From DATGHS01 sp035307785 (GTDB lineage Bacteria > Planctomycetota > Planctomycetia > Gemmatales > Gemmataceae), in the NCBI GenBank assembly GCA_035307785.1, contig DATGHS010000080.1:1-15724 (forward strand): 15,724 nt of DNA. The letters run 5' to 3'. Below the pieces are notes generated by a model, which was not told the origin of the DNA, searched no databases, and was given only the letters and a program-made list of their open reading frames with translations. The position numbers and the translations under genes are program-made. Positions 7,648-15,275 of this stretch are shown in pieces (the stretch's first letter is position 1; every line of letters begins with the position of its first letter).

Positions 7648-7771
7648 TTGCATTTGGGGCTTGAAGTTCCCAGCTCATCCTGCCATTTTGACGGTAATAT
7701 TACGCGCAAGATTCCGGCTCGCACGCGTTCATGCAGTGAACAGAGAAGGCCTTCGATTTCCGAGGTGACAC

Positions 7772-8560
7772 ATGGAACGGCTAAACATGGCCAAAAAGCC
7801 CCAACCAAAGCTGGCCGACCTCATGACGCGATTTCTCCACCAACAGGCCGAAGATCGCAAGGCGGGCTTGCCGGAAATGCCCGCCGGCGAAGTGGAAATG
7901 CACGAAGCGGCGTTTGCTCCGCAAGTCGAGCCGCGGACGGCTTGGGACGAAGCGACGGCCGCTCTGCGGATGTTGGGGCCGGCTAAGGGTTCTGCCACGA
8001 ATAGCGTGCCGCCAGGCTGGGCCAATTTGGTGCAGCATCCCGGTTCGGTGCCAGCCGTGGCATTCGCAGCTGGCAACTACCCACAGCTCATCCGCGACTT
8101 GCCGGAACTCGTTGGTGCCCGGCCGCGAGCTGGCTTGCTGCAAACGCGAACGAGCTTCGAAGTCCCAGGCATGGATTCGTGGGCTGCCAAAGCCAGCGAC
8201 AAGAAAAACATCGCGGCCGCGCTTACGGGCGCCGGAATCCTGCGACTGGCCGGCCAGTTTGACGCCGCACGAAAGGTGCTGACCATTCTTCGTGGCCAAT
8301 TGCCGATTGAATGGAAGCAAGCCTTGGCAAATGAAGAGGCAGCCCTGGATTGGCAATCGGGCAAGCATGAACAGGCATACGAAAGCTGGAACAAGCTTCC
8401 GGACAGCGCCCCGGTTTGTTTCAATCGCGGCATGGCGGCTCTGTTTCTGGACCGAGCCGACGAGGCGACTGCGCAATTGAAGCAAGCCATCGCCCTGTTG
8501 CCGGAAGATAACGCCTGGCATCACCTGGCGCGGCTGTATCTGGCGCTGGCGGAAATGTAA
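7772..8560 (+). CDS. TPR-like hypothetical protein
   Basis: Unrecognised 262-residue soluble protein without signal peptide or membrane segment, so probably cytoplasmic. The N-terminal third is charged and of low predicted order. From about residue 145 to the end there are three TPR-like helix pairs: around 145-178 (GAGILRLAGQFDAARKVLTI), 182-210 and 214-245 (NRGMAALFLDRADEATAQLK). TPRs usually bind other proteins. The ATG at 7772 is preferred over the in-frame ATG at 7787 because GAGGTG lies 4 bases upstream of it. The gene stands alone: a hairpin separates it from the HEAT-protein gene and a strong terminator follows. A planctomycete-restricted family is possible but I cannot verify this. 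Confidence 0.8.
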   Translation: MERLNMAKKPQPKLADLMTRFLHQQAEDRKAGLPEMPAGEVEMHEAAFAPQVEPRTAWDEATAALRMLGPAKGSATNSVPPGWANLVQHPGSVPAVAFAAGNYPQLIRDLPELVGARPRAGLLQTRTSFEVPGMDSWAAKASDKKNIAAALTGAGILRLAGQFDAARKVLTILRGQLPIEWKQALANEEAALDWQSGKHEQAYESWNKLPDSAPVCFNRGMAALFLDRADEATAQLKQAIALLPEDNAWHHLARLYLALAEM

Positions 8561-8584
8561 GCAGCCAACCTCCTTGGGAACCTT

Positions 8585-8630
8585 CGGCACGCCGAGAACT
8601 AACCGTTCTTGGCGTGCCGATGTTTTTTTT
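8585..8630 (+). terminator. Intrinsic terminator between convergent genes
   Basis: The stem CGGCACGCCGAGAAC (8585-8599) pairs with GTTCTTGGCGTGCCG (8605-8619) with one G-U pair and a 5-base loop, extended by T8584-A8620, and is followed by eight T residues at 8623-8630. This is a textbook Rho-independent terminator for the TPR-like gene. The T-run ends two bases before the convergent - strand stop. In the - direction there is no comparable T-run, so it serves mainly the + strand. Confidence 0.9.
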
Positions 8631-8632
8631 GT

Positions 8633-9538
8633 CTAATTCGGCCTGATTTGCCGAAGTTTCACGCGCTGCCGCAACCGCTTCGGAAAATCGGTGGTGATCC
8701 CATCGACCCCCCAATCCAATAGCCGGTCCCAGTCTTCAACTTCGTTAACAGTCCAAGGCAAAACGCGAATACCGTCTCGATGGCATTGGCGAATCAATTC
8801 CGCATCCACGTACTCGAACAGCGGGCAGAAAACCGATGCGCCGGCTTCGCGCACTAACCGCGCTGGGTCTATCGGCACGCCAGCCGCGAGTAACAACGCG
8901 GTGGCAACTGGAGTTTGAGCGTCTGACACTCGCTTCAGCAACCGATGATCGAAACTCCGAATAGTTGTGCGCGCCGCCATGCCGGCCTCTTGAATCGCGC
9001 CAAGAAGGCGCTCGACGATGTCACTCGGCTCGGCATATCGCTCGGCATGAAACGGGATATACTTGATCTCCAAGTCAAAAATCAGCTTCCGCGCGCCTTC
9101 CCGCTGTTCCGCTGTTTTATCCGTTTCGTCCGCATACCTTTTTGCGAAAGTGAAGAGATCGGCAAGCGTGGGAACGGAAAAAGGATCGAGTCCTTGCTCG
9201 GCCGCATAGCGCCGCGCTACCGGCGTCACTTCGGCTCGCTGATCGGGGAATCGCACCGGATTGGGATTGCCAGCAGCGATCCATTCACGCAAGTCGTGTA
9301 TTGCTAAGTCTCGCACCAGCATTGCTTTCGGCGCTATCTCGAGCTGCTCGCGCGGACGGAAGACGGTCAGAGATAGCAAGGGGTCGTGGCACAGGACCGG
9401 AATGCCATCGCGCGTCAAATGGATGTCGGTCTCGATGGAGCCAACTTCGGCGTCGAGTGCCTGCTCGAACGAGGGTAACGTGTTCTCCGGGCAGGTTCCG
9501 CGTGAACCGCGATGCCCTTGCACATGGAATTTCGACAT
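8633..9538 (-). CDS. Glycerophosphodiester phosphodiesterase
   Basis: A GDPD-family enzyme that would hydrolyse glycerophosphodiesters from phospholipid breakdown to glycerol-3-phosphate and an alcohol, with a divalent metal. Counting from the ATG at 9538 (301 residues), the signature residues are H9-R10 with PENT at 17-20, the metal ligands E36 and D38 (ETDIHLTRDG), H51-D52, and a third metal-ligand candidate in FDLEIKY. The C-terminus has the usual PWTVNE and DGITTDFP motifs. There is no signal peptide, so it is probably cytoplasmic. ATG 9538 is chosen over the TTG at 9544 because GGAG (complement of 9545-9548) lies 6 bases before it. It diverges from kdsD and converges on the TPR-like gene; exact substrate unknown. 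Confidence 0.92.
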   Translation of the reverse strand: MSKFHVQGHRGSRGTCPENTLPSFEQALDAEVGSIETDIHLTRDGIPVLCHDPLLSLTVFRPREQLEIAPKAMLVRDLAIHDLREWIAAGNPNPVRFPDQRAEVTPVARRYAAEQGLDPFSVPTLADLFTFAKRYADETDKTAEQREGARKLIFDLEIKYIPFHAERYAEPSDIVERLLGAIQEAGMAARTTIRSFDHRLLKRVSDAQTPVATALLLAAGVPIDPARLVREAGASVFCPLFEYVDAELIRQCHRDGIRVLPWTVNEVEDWDRLLDWGVDGITTDFPKRLRQRVKLRQIRPN

Positions 9539-9597
9539 GGTCAACTCCGAATCGAATCAAGTTGTCGTTCATGTTATGCGGCGCCGCTGGTGCCAAC

Positions 9598-9611
9598 AAA
9601 CTTCGAAGTTT
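9598..9611. promoter_or_regulatory. 14-bp perfect palindrome, candidate operator
   Basis: AAACTTCGAAGTTT is its own reverse complement. It lies in the 178-base divergent region between the GDPD gene and kdsD, about 60 bases before the GDPD start and 40 bases before the proposed kdsD -35 box. Its position and symmetry suit a dimeric regulator serving either promoter, but no family can be named. Chance occurrence in one window cannot be excluded. Confidence 0.4.
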
Positions 9612-9651
9612 CTCTGAATCGCCCCGCTTGCGCAGACCGAGCGTCTTGCGC

Positions 9652-9679
9652 TTGCAATTTTCCAGCCCCACGGTATAGT
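9652..9679 (+). promoter_or_regulatory. Candidate sigma-70-type promoter of the kdsD operon
   Basis: TTGCAA (9652-9657) and TATAGT (9674-9679) are separated by 16 bases, with the -10 box one base from consensus. Transcription would start near 9686, about 30 bases before the kdsD ATG, leaving room for the AAGGA ribosome site at 9705-9709. Promoter rules for this organism are not established, so the call rests on resemblance to the general bacterial consensus. Confidence 0.4.
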
Positions 9680-9716
9680 CCGCAATCGAGAAGTTCCCAT
9701 CAGCAAGGATGCATTC

Positions 9717-10778
9717 ATGTTCGGCACCGTCGCACCCGCCAGGTTGAGCACAACCATTTTGGAGCAAGCGCGCGAGGTTATGCGTGCGGAGGCTGGCGCG
9801 CTCGAGCAAGTAGCCGAAGATCTGAATGAAGGGTTTGAGCGGGTCGTCGAAGTACTGCGCAACTGCGCCGGCCGGGTGGCGATTACTGGCGTGGGCAAAT
9901 GTGCCGACATCGGGCGAAAAATCGCCGCCACCTTCAACTCGACCGGAACACGGGCATACTTTCTCGACGCCACGCAAGCCATGCACGGCGACCTGGGAAT
10001 GGTCCACGCCGACGATGTGGCCCTTGTTCTTTCGCATAGCGGCGACAGCGAAGAGATCGTTCGGCTTCTCCGGCCCCTAAGAAATTTGGCCGCCGCGCTG
10101 CTCGCCATCACGGGCAACGGCGCCGGGCAAGTCGCTCGCGCTGCGGATGCTTCGATCATCTATGGGTCCTTAACGGAAGCTTGCCCGCTGTCGCTTGCCC
10201 CCAGCACGAGTACCACGGTCATGCTCGCGCTGGGCGACGCGCTGGCCTTCGTTTTGTGCCGGCAGCGCGAGTTTGGAGCGCAGGACTTCGCGCGCTTTCA
10301 TCCGGCGGGAAACTTGGGGCGCAAGCTGGCGCTGGTCACCGATTACATGCGCTCCGGCTCCGCCCTGCGTGTGGCCTCGGATTCCGCGAGCGTCCGCAGT
10401 GTGCTGGCACGGACGGGCCGGCGCGGTCGGCGCACCGGCGCCGTGATGCTTGTCGATCAACAAGGCCGCCTATCCGGAATCTTCACCGACAGCGACCTGG
10501 CCCGCCTGTTCGAGCGACGAGCCGAGCACTTGCTCGATCGGCCGATTTGCGAAGTAATGACGCGCCAACCGCTGTCGGTGCCGCAGGGCGCAAAGTTCAC
10601 CGAGGCACTGGAACTCTTGCGCTCTCACAAAATCAGCGAATTGCCGGTGCTCGACAACAATGGCCGGCCCGTCGGCTTGCTGGACATTACCGATCTGCTC
10701 GAATTCCTGCCGCTGGACGAACAGGCCGATTTCGAAGAAGAAGAGTCCTGGAACGAGGCGGAATTCCGCGCTGCTTGA
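9717..10778 (+). CDS. kdsD: Arabinose-5-phosphate isomerase (KdsD/KpsF/GutQ family)
   Basis: Interconverts ribulose-5-phosphate and arabinose-5-phosphate, the entry to Kdo synthesis for lipopolysaccharide. The 353-residue protein has an SIS domain at about 45-180 and two CBS domains at about 208-265 and 278-333, the standard architecture. Visible motifs are GVGK at 58-61, MHGDLG from 89, SHSGDSEE at 106-113, the LTEACPLSLAPSTSTT stretch with E154, and FHPAGNLGRKL with H195, positions that match the catalytic Glu and His of the E. coli enzyme. The residue after GVGK is Cys rather than the common Ser, and the C-terminus has an acidic tail. ATG 9717 follows AAGGA by 7 bases. kdsC follows after 13 bases, so an operon is very likely. 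Confidence 0.95.
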   Translation: MFGTVAPARLSTTILEQAREVMRAEAGALEQVAEDLNEGFERVVEVLRNCAGRVAITGVGKCADIGRKIAATFNSTGTRAYFLDATQAMHGDLGMVHADDVALVLSHSGDSEEIVRLLRPLRNLAAALLAITGNGAGQVARAADASIIYGSLTEACPLSLAPSTSTTVMLALGDALAFVLCRQREFGAQDFARFHPAGNLGRKLALVTDYMRSGSALRVASDSASVRSVLARTGRRGRRTGAVMLVDQQGRLSGIFTDSDLARLFERRAEHLLDRPICEVMTRQPLSVPQGAKFTEALELLRSHKISELPVLDNNGRPVGLLDITDLLEFLPLDEQADFEEEESWNEAEFRAA

Positions 10779-10791
10779 ACCGGGAATAGCC

Positions 10792-11346
10792 ATGAATATC
10801 ACCTTGCTGGATCGTTTGCTGAAAATCGATTGGCTTGTGCTCGACGTGGACGGCGTGCTGACCGAAGGCGGCATCGGTTACGACGATCACGGCCTGGAAC
10901 AGAAGGCGTTTTTTGTCCGCGACGGTTCGGGGATGAAAATCTGGCGTTTCGCGGGCAAGCACGCGGCTTTGCTCACCGGCCGCAGCTCGCGGATTGTGGA
11001 GGTGCGTGCGCGGGAACTAGAAGTCACGCGGGTAATGCAAGGAGTGGCGGACAAATGGGAAGCGCTTCAGTCGCTGATTAAGGAAATCGGCGCGAAGCCG
11101 GAACAGATTTGTGCGATGGGCGACGACGTGGTGGACCTGGGCGTCCTCCATAGCTGCGGGCTGGCGGTGGCCGTGGCCGACGCCTGTCCGGAAACTCGCG
11201 CTGCCGCTCATTATGTCACGCGGGCGCCTGGCGGTCGCGGAGCAGTCCGCGAGGTCATTGAACTGGTGCTGCGGGCCCAAGGGCACTGGCACGGCGTGGT
11301 GGAGCATTACAGGCATCGGACCGCGGCCGGACCAATCGGATCTTGA
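10792..11346 (+). CDS. kdsC: 3-deoxy-D-manno-octulosonate 8-phosphate phosphatase
   Basis: KdsC removes the phosphate from Kdo-8-phosphate, giving Kdo for the lipopolysaccharide core. The 184-residue HAD-family protein shows motif I LDVDGVLT with D18 and D20, motif II LLTGRSS (61-66), the QGVADK segment with K88, and motif III MGDDVVDL at 109-116. It has no cap domain, as expected for this tetrameric C0-type phosphatase. The frame is open upstream inside kdsD, but the ATG at 10792 gives the normal length and follows GGGAA. The segment after about residue 165 is a short, basic extension. kdsD precedes it and the OstA/LptA-like gene follows after 33 bases. Confidence 0.95.
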   Translation: MNITLLDRLLKIDWLVLDVDGVLTEGGIGYDDHGLEQKAFFVRDGSGMKIWRFAGKHAALLTGRSSRIVEVRARELEVTRVMQGVADKWEALQSLIKEIGAKPEQICAMGDDVVDLGVLHSCGLAVAVADACPETRAAAHYVTRAPGGRGAVREVIELVLRAQGHWHGVVEHYRHRTAAGPIGS

Positions 11347-11367
11347 GGATTCAACGGCCTTTCTGCC

Positions 11368-11372
11368 GGAGG
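11368..11372 (+). promoter_or_regulatory. Strong ribosome binding site for a GTG start
   Basis: GGAGG lies 7 bases before the GTG at 11380 and settles the start of the large OstA/LptA-like gene, which would otherwise be ambiguous because it lacks an ATG at that point. Confidence 0.8.
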
Positions 11373-11379
11373 TCTTGCG

Positions 11380-14300
11380 GTGAGCACCTCGCGACGAACC
11401 ATGCTCTGGCTGGCCGGCATCGCGGCCTTCGGCGCGGCGTTTCTGCTTTACAACTCCTTCCTTGGCTGGATCGACGGCCTGCCGGCGCTTCCCGAACGTT
11501 ACCTCCAAGTATCCCACGGCGAAACTCAGCCGGAAGAGGCGTCTCCGCCCGAACCGAAAATCGTGCGCATGCTGCGCCAGGCCTATGGCGAGAATTGCCG
11601 CGAAGCCAAGTACCCGATCAAACTGAGCGTCCAGGTGCAAGGCCTGCTCTTGGCCACGGTTCAAGTGGATTTTGAAGAGGGGCGGGTACGCCTGGCGCCG
11701 TTCAGTCTTGCCATGTTCGGCAAAACCAATCTGGAAACCGGTTATCCGGAAATCAACACGATTCATTGCGACGTGGCCTATGTGACCTTCGACCGGCCCA
11801 TTCGTTTCTGGACCGACATGTCTACCGCCAAGCTCGTGTCTGCCGAATTCCTCGGAGTTGAGGCGCCCCTGGACCCCAACCGCGATCCACGCGGCGGCAA
11901 GATCTGGGTCGTACACAACCATTGCACGCCGCAGGCCGACGACGATCTCGTTTTCGCGACCCGCGGTCCGGTCAACTATCGCGACCAGACCGAACAGAAT
12001 TCCAATATCCCGCAGATTTGGACCGACTCGGTCGTGGACATTACCGATTACCAAAGCAAGCCGGCCCACAAAATAGATGCCGTGGGGATGAAAGTCTTTT
12101 TGGGACCGAGCGCCCCAAGAAACGGTTCCGACAAAAAAGCGGCTCCGGCAAGCCGGGCCATGAGCCAGCAAGTGCGAAAGATGCAGCTTTCTTCGAACGT
12201 GAACATGAATCTGGTTCTCGATGGCGGTTTGCCTGGACATCCGGACAAGAAATCGTCCTCGTCCGCAGCCGGCTGCACCCGCCTGTTCGTTTGGAACCCC
12301 GGCTCATTCTTGTACGATTTCGAAACCGACCATGCTTCCTTTGATTTGCCGCCGCCCAATCCGGCGAAGCTGGCGCCGGATATCATTCGAGTGATTCGCG
12401 AACTTCCCGACAAGCAGACCGACCAGCTCTTGTGTGAACGCTTGCAGTTGCAATTTCGCCATAAGAACGCCGCGATTCCGTCGGTTGCCCCGAACGGCAG
12501 CGTGAAGGCAAAAGCTGAAGCGGACGACGCCGATGGGCGCGGACTTGAAATCGTAACGATGAGGGCGCTTGGTCGAATTGCTTTGACGGCCGATAGCGAA
12601 AATGTGCGTGCGTTCGGAAACGAACTCGACTACAACCATGATTTCGAGCAGACCACCGTCCGCGGTTCGCCTGCTACGGTCATGCGCGACGCCAGCATTA
12701 TCCGCTGCCCCGAGGTCCGCTTCATTCAGCGCGATGGGCCGGCGCCGCCGAGTAATGCGGTTGAACTTGTCGAGATTGGCCGCTGCCTCGGCCCAGGCCA
12801 GGCACGACTGGTCGATGACAAGGAAGGCAAGCAGATCGATGTTACCTGGCGGGATTTGCTCCTGGTGCAGCAGGAAGGAGCGTTGCAGCGCATTACCGTC
12901 ACCGGCAACGCCACCTGCGACCAGCGCGCCGAGCACCAGCACATGGAGGGCGACCTGATTCGTCTTTGGCTCAAAGAAGACAGCGTGAGCCCAACAGCGA
13001 CTCAAGCGGCGTTCGCGAATTCGATGGCAGCAGCACCGAGCGCAAGGAAAGGCAATGAATCGTCAGCCGGAATGAACGACCAAGCAAGCTCCGCGGAGCG
13101 CCGGAAAAAGCCGCACAAGGTTCTCGTCGTCGGCCATGTCTCAGCGTATTCGCCCGACATGATCCTCCGCAATGCCAAGCAATTAACGGTGTGGTTCCAA
13201 GATGTCTCGCTTCTGCCATCCGGTTCTCAGGCGAGCGCCGTTCCGCAACCAGTCCCGGCGAACAATATGAGTTCGTCGTCCACAATAGTGCCGCTAGCGA
13301 GTCTGCAAAGTAACGAAGATGCACTTACGGCATCATCGAGTCCAACCCCCTTCCAACCCGGCCCACAAGAGCTCAAGATTCCGCTCGAAGTTTCGGCCGA
13401 AATCGTGGAGAGCTTTATTGTGCGGTCCGGCTCGAGCAATGAACTGGACCGCGTTTATTGCAAAGACCACGTCGAAGTGCATCAGGAGCCCAAGGATCCC
13501 AAGGATCGCGCGCTCGATATCCGTTGCCGGGAACTCGATCTCACGCATACTCCGGACGGCGACCGCGTGCGCTTGCGCGGCACCGACAGCGAATGGGCCA
13601 TGGTGCAAGCCCAAACCATGACCTTGTTTGGCCCCAAGGTGATGTTCGACCAGAAAGACAACCGTGCGGAAATCGAAGACGGCGGCAAGATGCAGCTTCC
13701 GGCTTCCTCTTCCCTCAACGGCGAGCATTTGGATAAGCCGTCCGACATTGTGGTCCGGTGGAACGGGAAAATGAAATTCAACGGGTTGTCGGCAGAGTTC
13801 CACGGCGGCGTAATTGCGGAACAGGATGGTGTGCGCGTTACCTGCCCGACCATGAATGTGTACCTCGACCGCCAGGTTTCCTTCAAGAAGCTTCAGCAAA
13901 CGAGCAAGGCCTCTACGGCCAAATCCAGTGGCGCACCCAATACCTCGTGCCAGGACGACGACCAACCGCAGGTAAAAAAAGTCGTTTGTCACCGCGGCGA
14001 TGAAAACACGCGCCAGCCCGTCATTATCACGGAACGCGTGGTTAAGGACGATAAACTCGTGCGCTATCAGATGATCGTGGCGCCAAATGTCGCGTTTATT
14101 AATGATGAAAGCAAGCTTCAGGCCGACGGCCCGGGTGAAGTGCGCACGCTCCAATACGGTGACAAGATGGGGCCGGACGAAACCGGGAAGGACAAATCAT
14201 CGAAGGAACCGGAGCAGGAGCTGCAGCTTACGCGAATCCTCTTCCAAGGCCGCATGGAAGCCAATAACCGGACGCGCGAAACGAAGTTCATCAGCGGCGT

Positions 14301-14685
14301 TCGCGCGGTGCATACGCCGGCCGAGCAGATCGACATTCGCATTGACGAAGACCATTTACCGGCCGGCGCCTTTACTTTGCGTTGCGAGCATCTAACAGCT
14401 TCGTTCCGAATGGAGGCCGAACGTAAGATTCCGACCATGGAGGCGCGTAAGCATGCGGAAATTCAATCCGACGAGTTCTCGGGCCGAGCGGATGAGATCT
14501 TTTACGACGAAGGCAAGAATCAGCAAGTCACGTTTATGGGCACCAATAGTAACCTGGCCGAAGTCATTCACAGGCCCATACGCGGACAAGAAGGACGACA
14601 ATACTTCGGCAAGACAATTATGTTTTGGCGGAAGACAAATCAGGTGCAGGTGACCGACTCGGCCGGCGGGGTAATCCCAAATTAG
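11380..14685 (+). CDS. Giant membrane-anchored OstA/LptA-LptC-like protein
   Basis: The 1101-residue product begins with a basic stretch and one hydrophobic segment (about 8-28), as in the inner-membrane anchor of LptC. The rest is hydrophilic and rich in beta-type segments. Several stretches resemble the OstA/LptA jellyroll repeat: VRAFGNELDY (409-418), ITVTGNATCD (505-514), VLVVGHVSAYSPDMIL (581-596), VYCKDHVEV to VRLRGTDSE (692-738), AEFHGGVIAEQDGVRVTC plus MNVYLD (805-830), and AEIQSDEFSGRADEIFYDEG (1026-1045). Linkers at 535-580 and 610-665 are Ser/Ala-rich and probably disordered. Fourteen cysteines are present. It sits after kdsD and kdsC, where E. coli has lptC and lptA; those proteins are each only about 190 residues. 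Inferred role: carrying lipopolysaccharide across the periplasm. No LptB ATPase gene follows. Confidence 0.75.
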   Translation: MSTSRRTMLWLAGIAAFGAAFLLYNSFLGWIDGLPALPERYLQVSHGETQPEEASPPEPKIVRMLRQAYGENCREAKYPIKLSVQVQGLLLATVQVDFEEGRVRLAPFSLAMFGKTNLETGYPEINTIHCDVAYVTFDRPIRFWTDMSTAKLVSAEFLGVEAPLDPNRDPRGGKIWVVHNHCTPQADDDLVFATRGPVNYRDQTEQNSNIPQIWTDSVVDITDYQSKPAHKIDAVGMKVFLGPSAPRNGSDKKAAPASRAMSQQVRKMQLSSNVNMNLVLDGGLPGHPDKKSSSSAAGCTRLFVWNPGSFLYDFETDHASFDLPPPNPAKLAPDIIRVIRELPDKQTDQLLCERLQLQFRHKNAAIPSVAPNGSVKAKAEADDADGRGLEIVTMRALGRIALTADSENVRAFGNELDYNHDFEQTTVRGSPATVMRDASIIRCPEVRFIQRDGPAPPSNAVELVEIGRCLGPGQARLVDDKEGKQIDVTWRDLLLVQQEGALQRITVTGNATCDQRAEHQHMEGDLIRLWLKEDSVSPTATQAAFANSMAAAPSARKGNESSAGMNDQASSAERRKKPHKVLVVGHVSAYSPDMILRNAKQLTVWFQDVSLLPSGSQASAVPQPVPANNMSSSSTIVPLASLQSNEDALTASSSPTPFQPGPQELKIPLEVSAEIVESFIVRSGSSNELDRVYCKDHVEVHQEPKDPKDRALDIRCRELDLTHTPDGDRVRLRGTDSEWAMVQAQTMTLFGPKVMFDQKDNRAEIEDGGKMQLPASSSLNGEHLDKPSDIVVRWNGKMKFNGLSAEFHGGVIAEQDGVRVTCPTMNVYLDRQVSFKKLQQTSKASTAKSSGAPNTSCQDDDQPQVKKVVCHRGDENTRQPVIITERVVKDDKLVRYQMIVAPNVAFINDESKLQADGPGEVRTLQYGDKMGPDETGKDKSSKEPEQELQLTRILFQGRMEANNRTRETKFISGVRAVHTPAEQIDIRIDEDHLPAGAFTLRCEHLTASFRMEAERKIPTMEARKHAEIQSDEFSGRADEIFYDEGKNQQVTFMGTNSNLAEVIHRPIRGQEGRQYFGKTIMFWRKTNQVQVTDSAGGVIPN

Positions 14686-14693
14686 GGCAAACC

Positions 14694-14756
14694 GGTAGCG
14701 GAATTCGCAAGATTTCCGAGTTTCCCTGACCCGCAATTCTTGCGAATTCCGCTACC
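14694..14756. repeat. Dispersed intergenic inverted repeat, copy 2
   Basis: Perfect 19-base arms (14694-14712 and 14738-14756) read GGTAGCGGAATTCGCAAGA and its reverse complement, around a 25-base centre. The arms match those of the copy at 413-470; the centres differ. It occupies nearly the whole gap between two convergent stops, 8 bases after one and 9 bases before the other. That position suits a bidirectional terminator or transcript-protecting hairpin, although no T-run follows. A REP- or MITE-like origin is equally possible. Confidence 0.88.
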
Positions 14757-14765
14757 AATCCAAAC

Positions 14766-15275
14766 TCACTTCTTATGGCACGGCTTCACCATCACCGCCA
14801 CGATTAGCCGCTCGTTCTCTTTCGTTACATAGCGCGTAATGACTGGGAAGAATTTGCCACAACAACAGGCGTAGGTGATTTCGCCGACAGTGGGGGGTTT
14901 AATAGTCACCGTCACGCGGCCCGTCATAGGATCGCGCTGCGACAGGGCGACGAGTACCTCTTTCTCATCGACCAGCTTGAACGTGTCTTTGTCGCCCAGC
15001 CGAATGGATTTCTTGGTAACGCGTTCCACGGCAAAACCCGTGAGCGCCGGTTCCTTTTTCTGAATTTCCTTGGCAACGTCTTTCAGGCGCTCATCAATGA
15101 CCGTACTCTTGTCGGAAGCAAGAATGGCCAGGACGGTGACTTCGATCTTTTCATCATCGGCGCGAGCGGCAGCAAGCCACGGCCCGGCCGTGAGAACGAT
15201 TGCCGCGACGCCCCAGAAACGCAACCCCGTGAACCCGGACATGGCGCCCCTCGATTTCTGTTTGCAGCCGCTCAT
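14766..15275 (-). CDS. Small secreted cysteine-containing protein
   Basis: Unrecognised 169-residue protein. A basic N-terminus and hydrophobic segment at about 18-36 end in AARA, giving a likely Sec cleavage after residue 39, so the mature part acts outside the cytoplasm. The mature region starts with an alpha/beta stretch (EVTVLAILASDKSTVIDERL) and ends with a tight cysteine cluster, ACCCGKFFP (C137-C139), plus C166 near the end. Metal binding or a disulfide is conceivable but not shown. The ATG at 15275 overlaps the upstream stop as ATGA, favouring it over the in-frame ATG at 15242; both keep the signal peptide. It is translationally coupled to the membrane protein upstream. Confidence 0.75.
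   Translation of the reverse strand: MSGCKQKSRGAMSGFTGLRFWGVAAIVLTAGPWLAAARADDEKIEVTVLAILASDKSTVIDERLKDVAKEIQKKEPALTGFAVERVTKKSIRLGDKDTFKLVDEKEVLVALSQRDPMTGRVTVTIKPPTVGEITYACCCGKFFPVITRYVTKENERLIVAVMVKPCHKK

Noticed and set aside
7688..7742. TTGACG, the 10-bp palindrome GTAATATTAC, and GTTCA-N5-TGAAC upstream of the TPR-like gene
   Set aside because: TTGACG has no -10 box at proper spacing, and the short palindromes are within what chance would give; none supports a named site.
11017..12240. A 407-codon open frame on the - strand across kdsC and the OstA/LptA-like gene
   Set aside because: It crosses two supported + strand genes and their junction and shows no domain or sensible start context.
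13489..13506. 9-bp tandem duplication CCCAAGGAT inside the OstA/LptA-like gene
   Set aside because: It is two in-frame copies encoding PKDPKD in a linker, too small to be a meaningful repeat.
11380..14685. The large protein as an LptD (outer-membrane OstA)
   Set aside because: It starts with a non-cleaved-looking membrane anchor and shows no C-terminal beta-barrel pattern with terminal aromatic residue, so LptA/LptC-like is a better fit.
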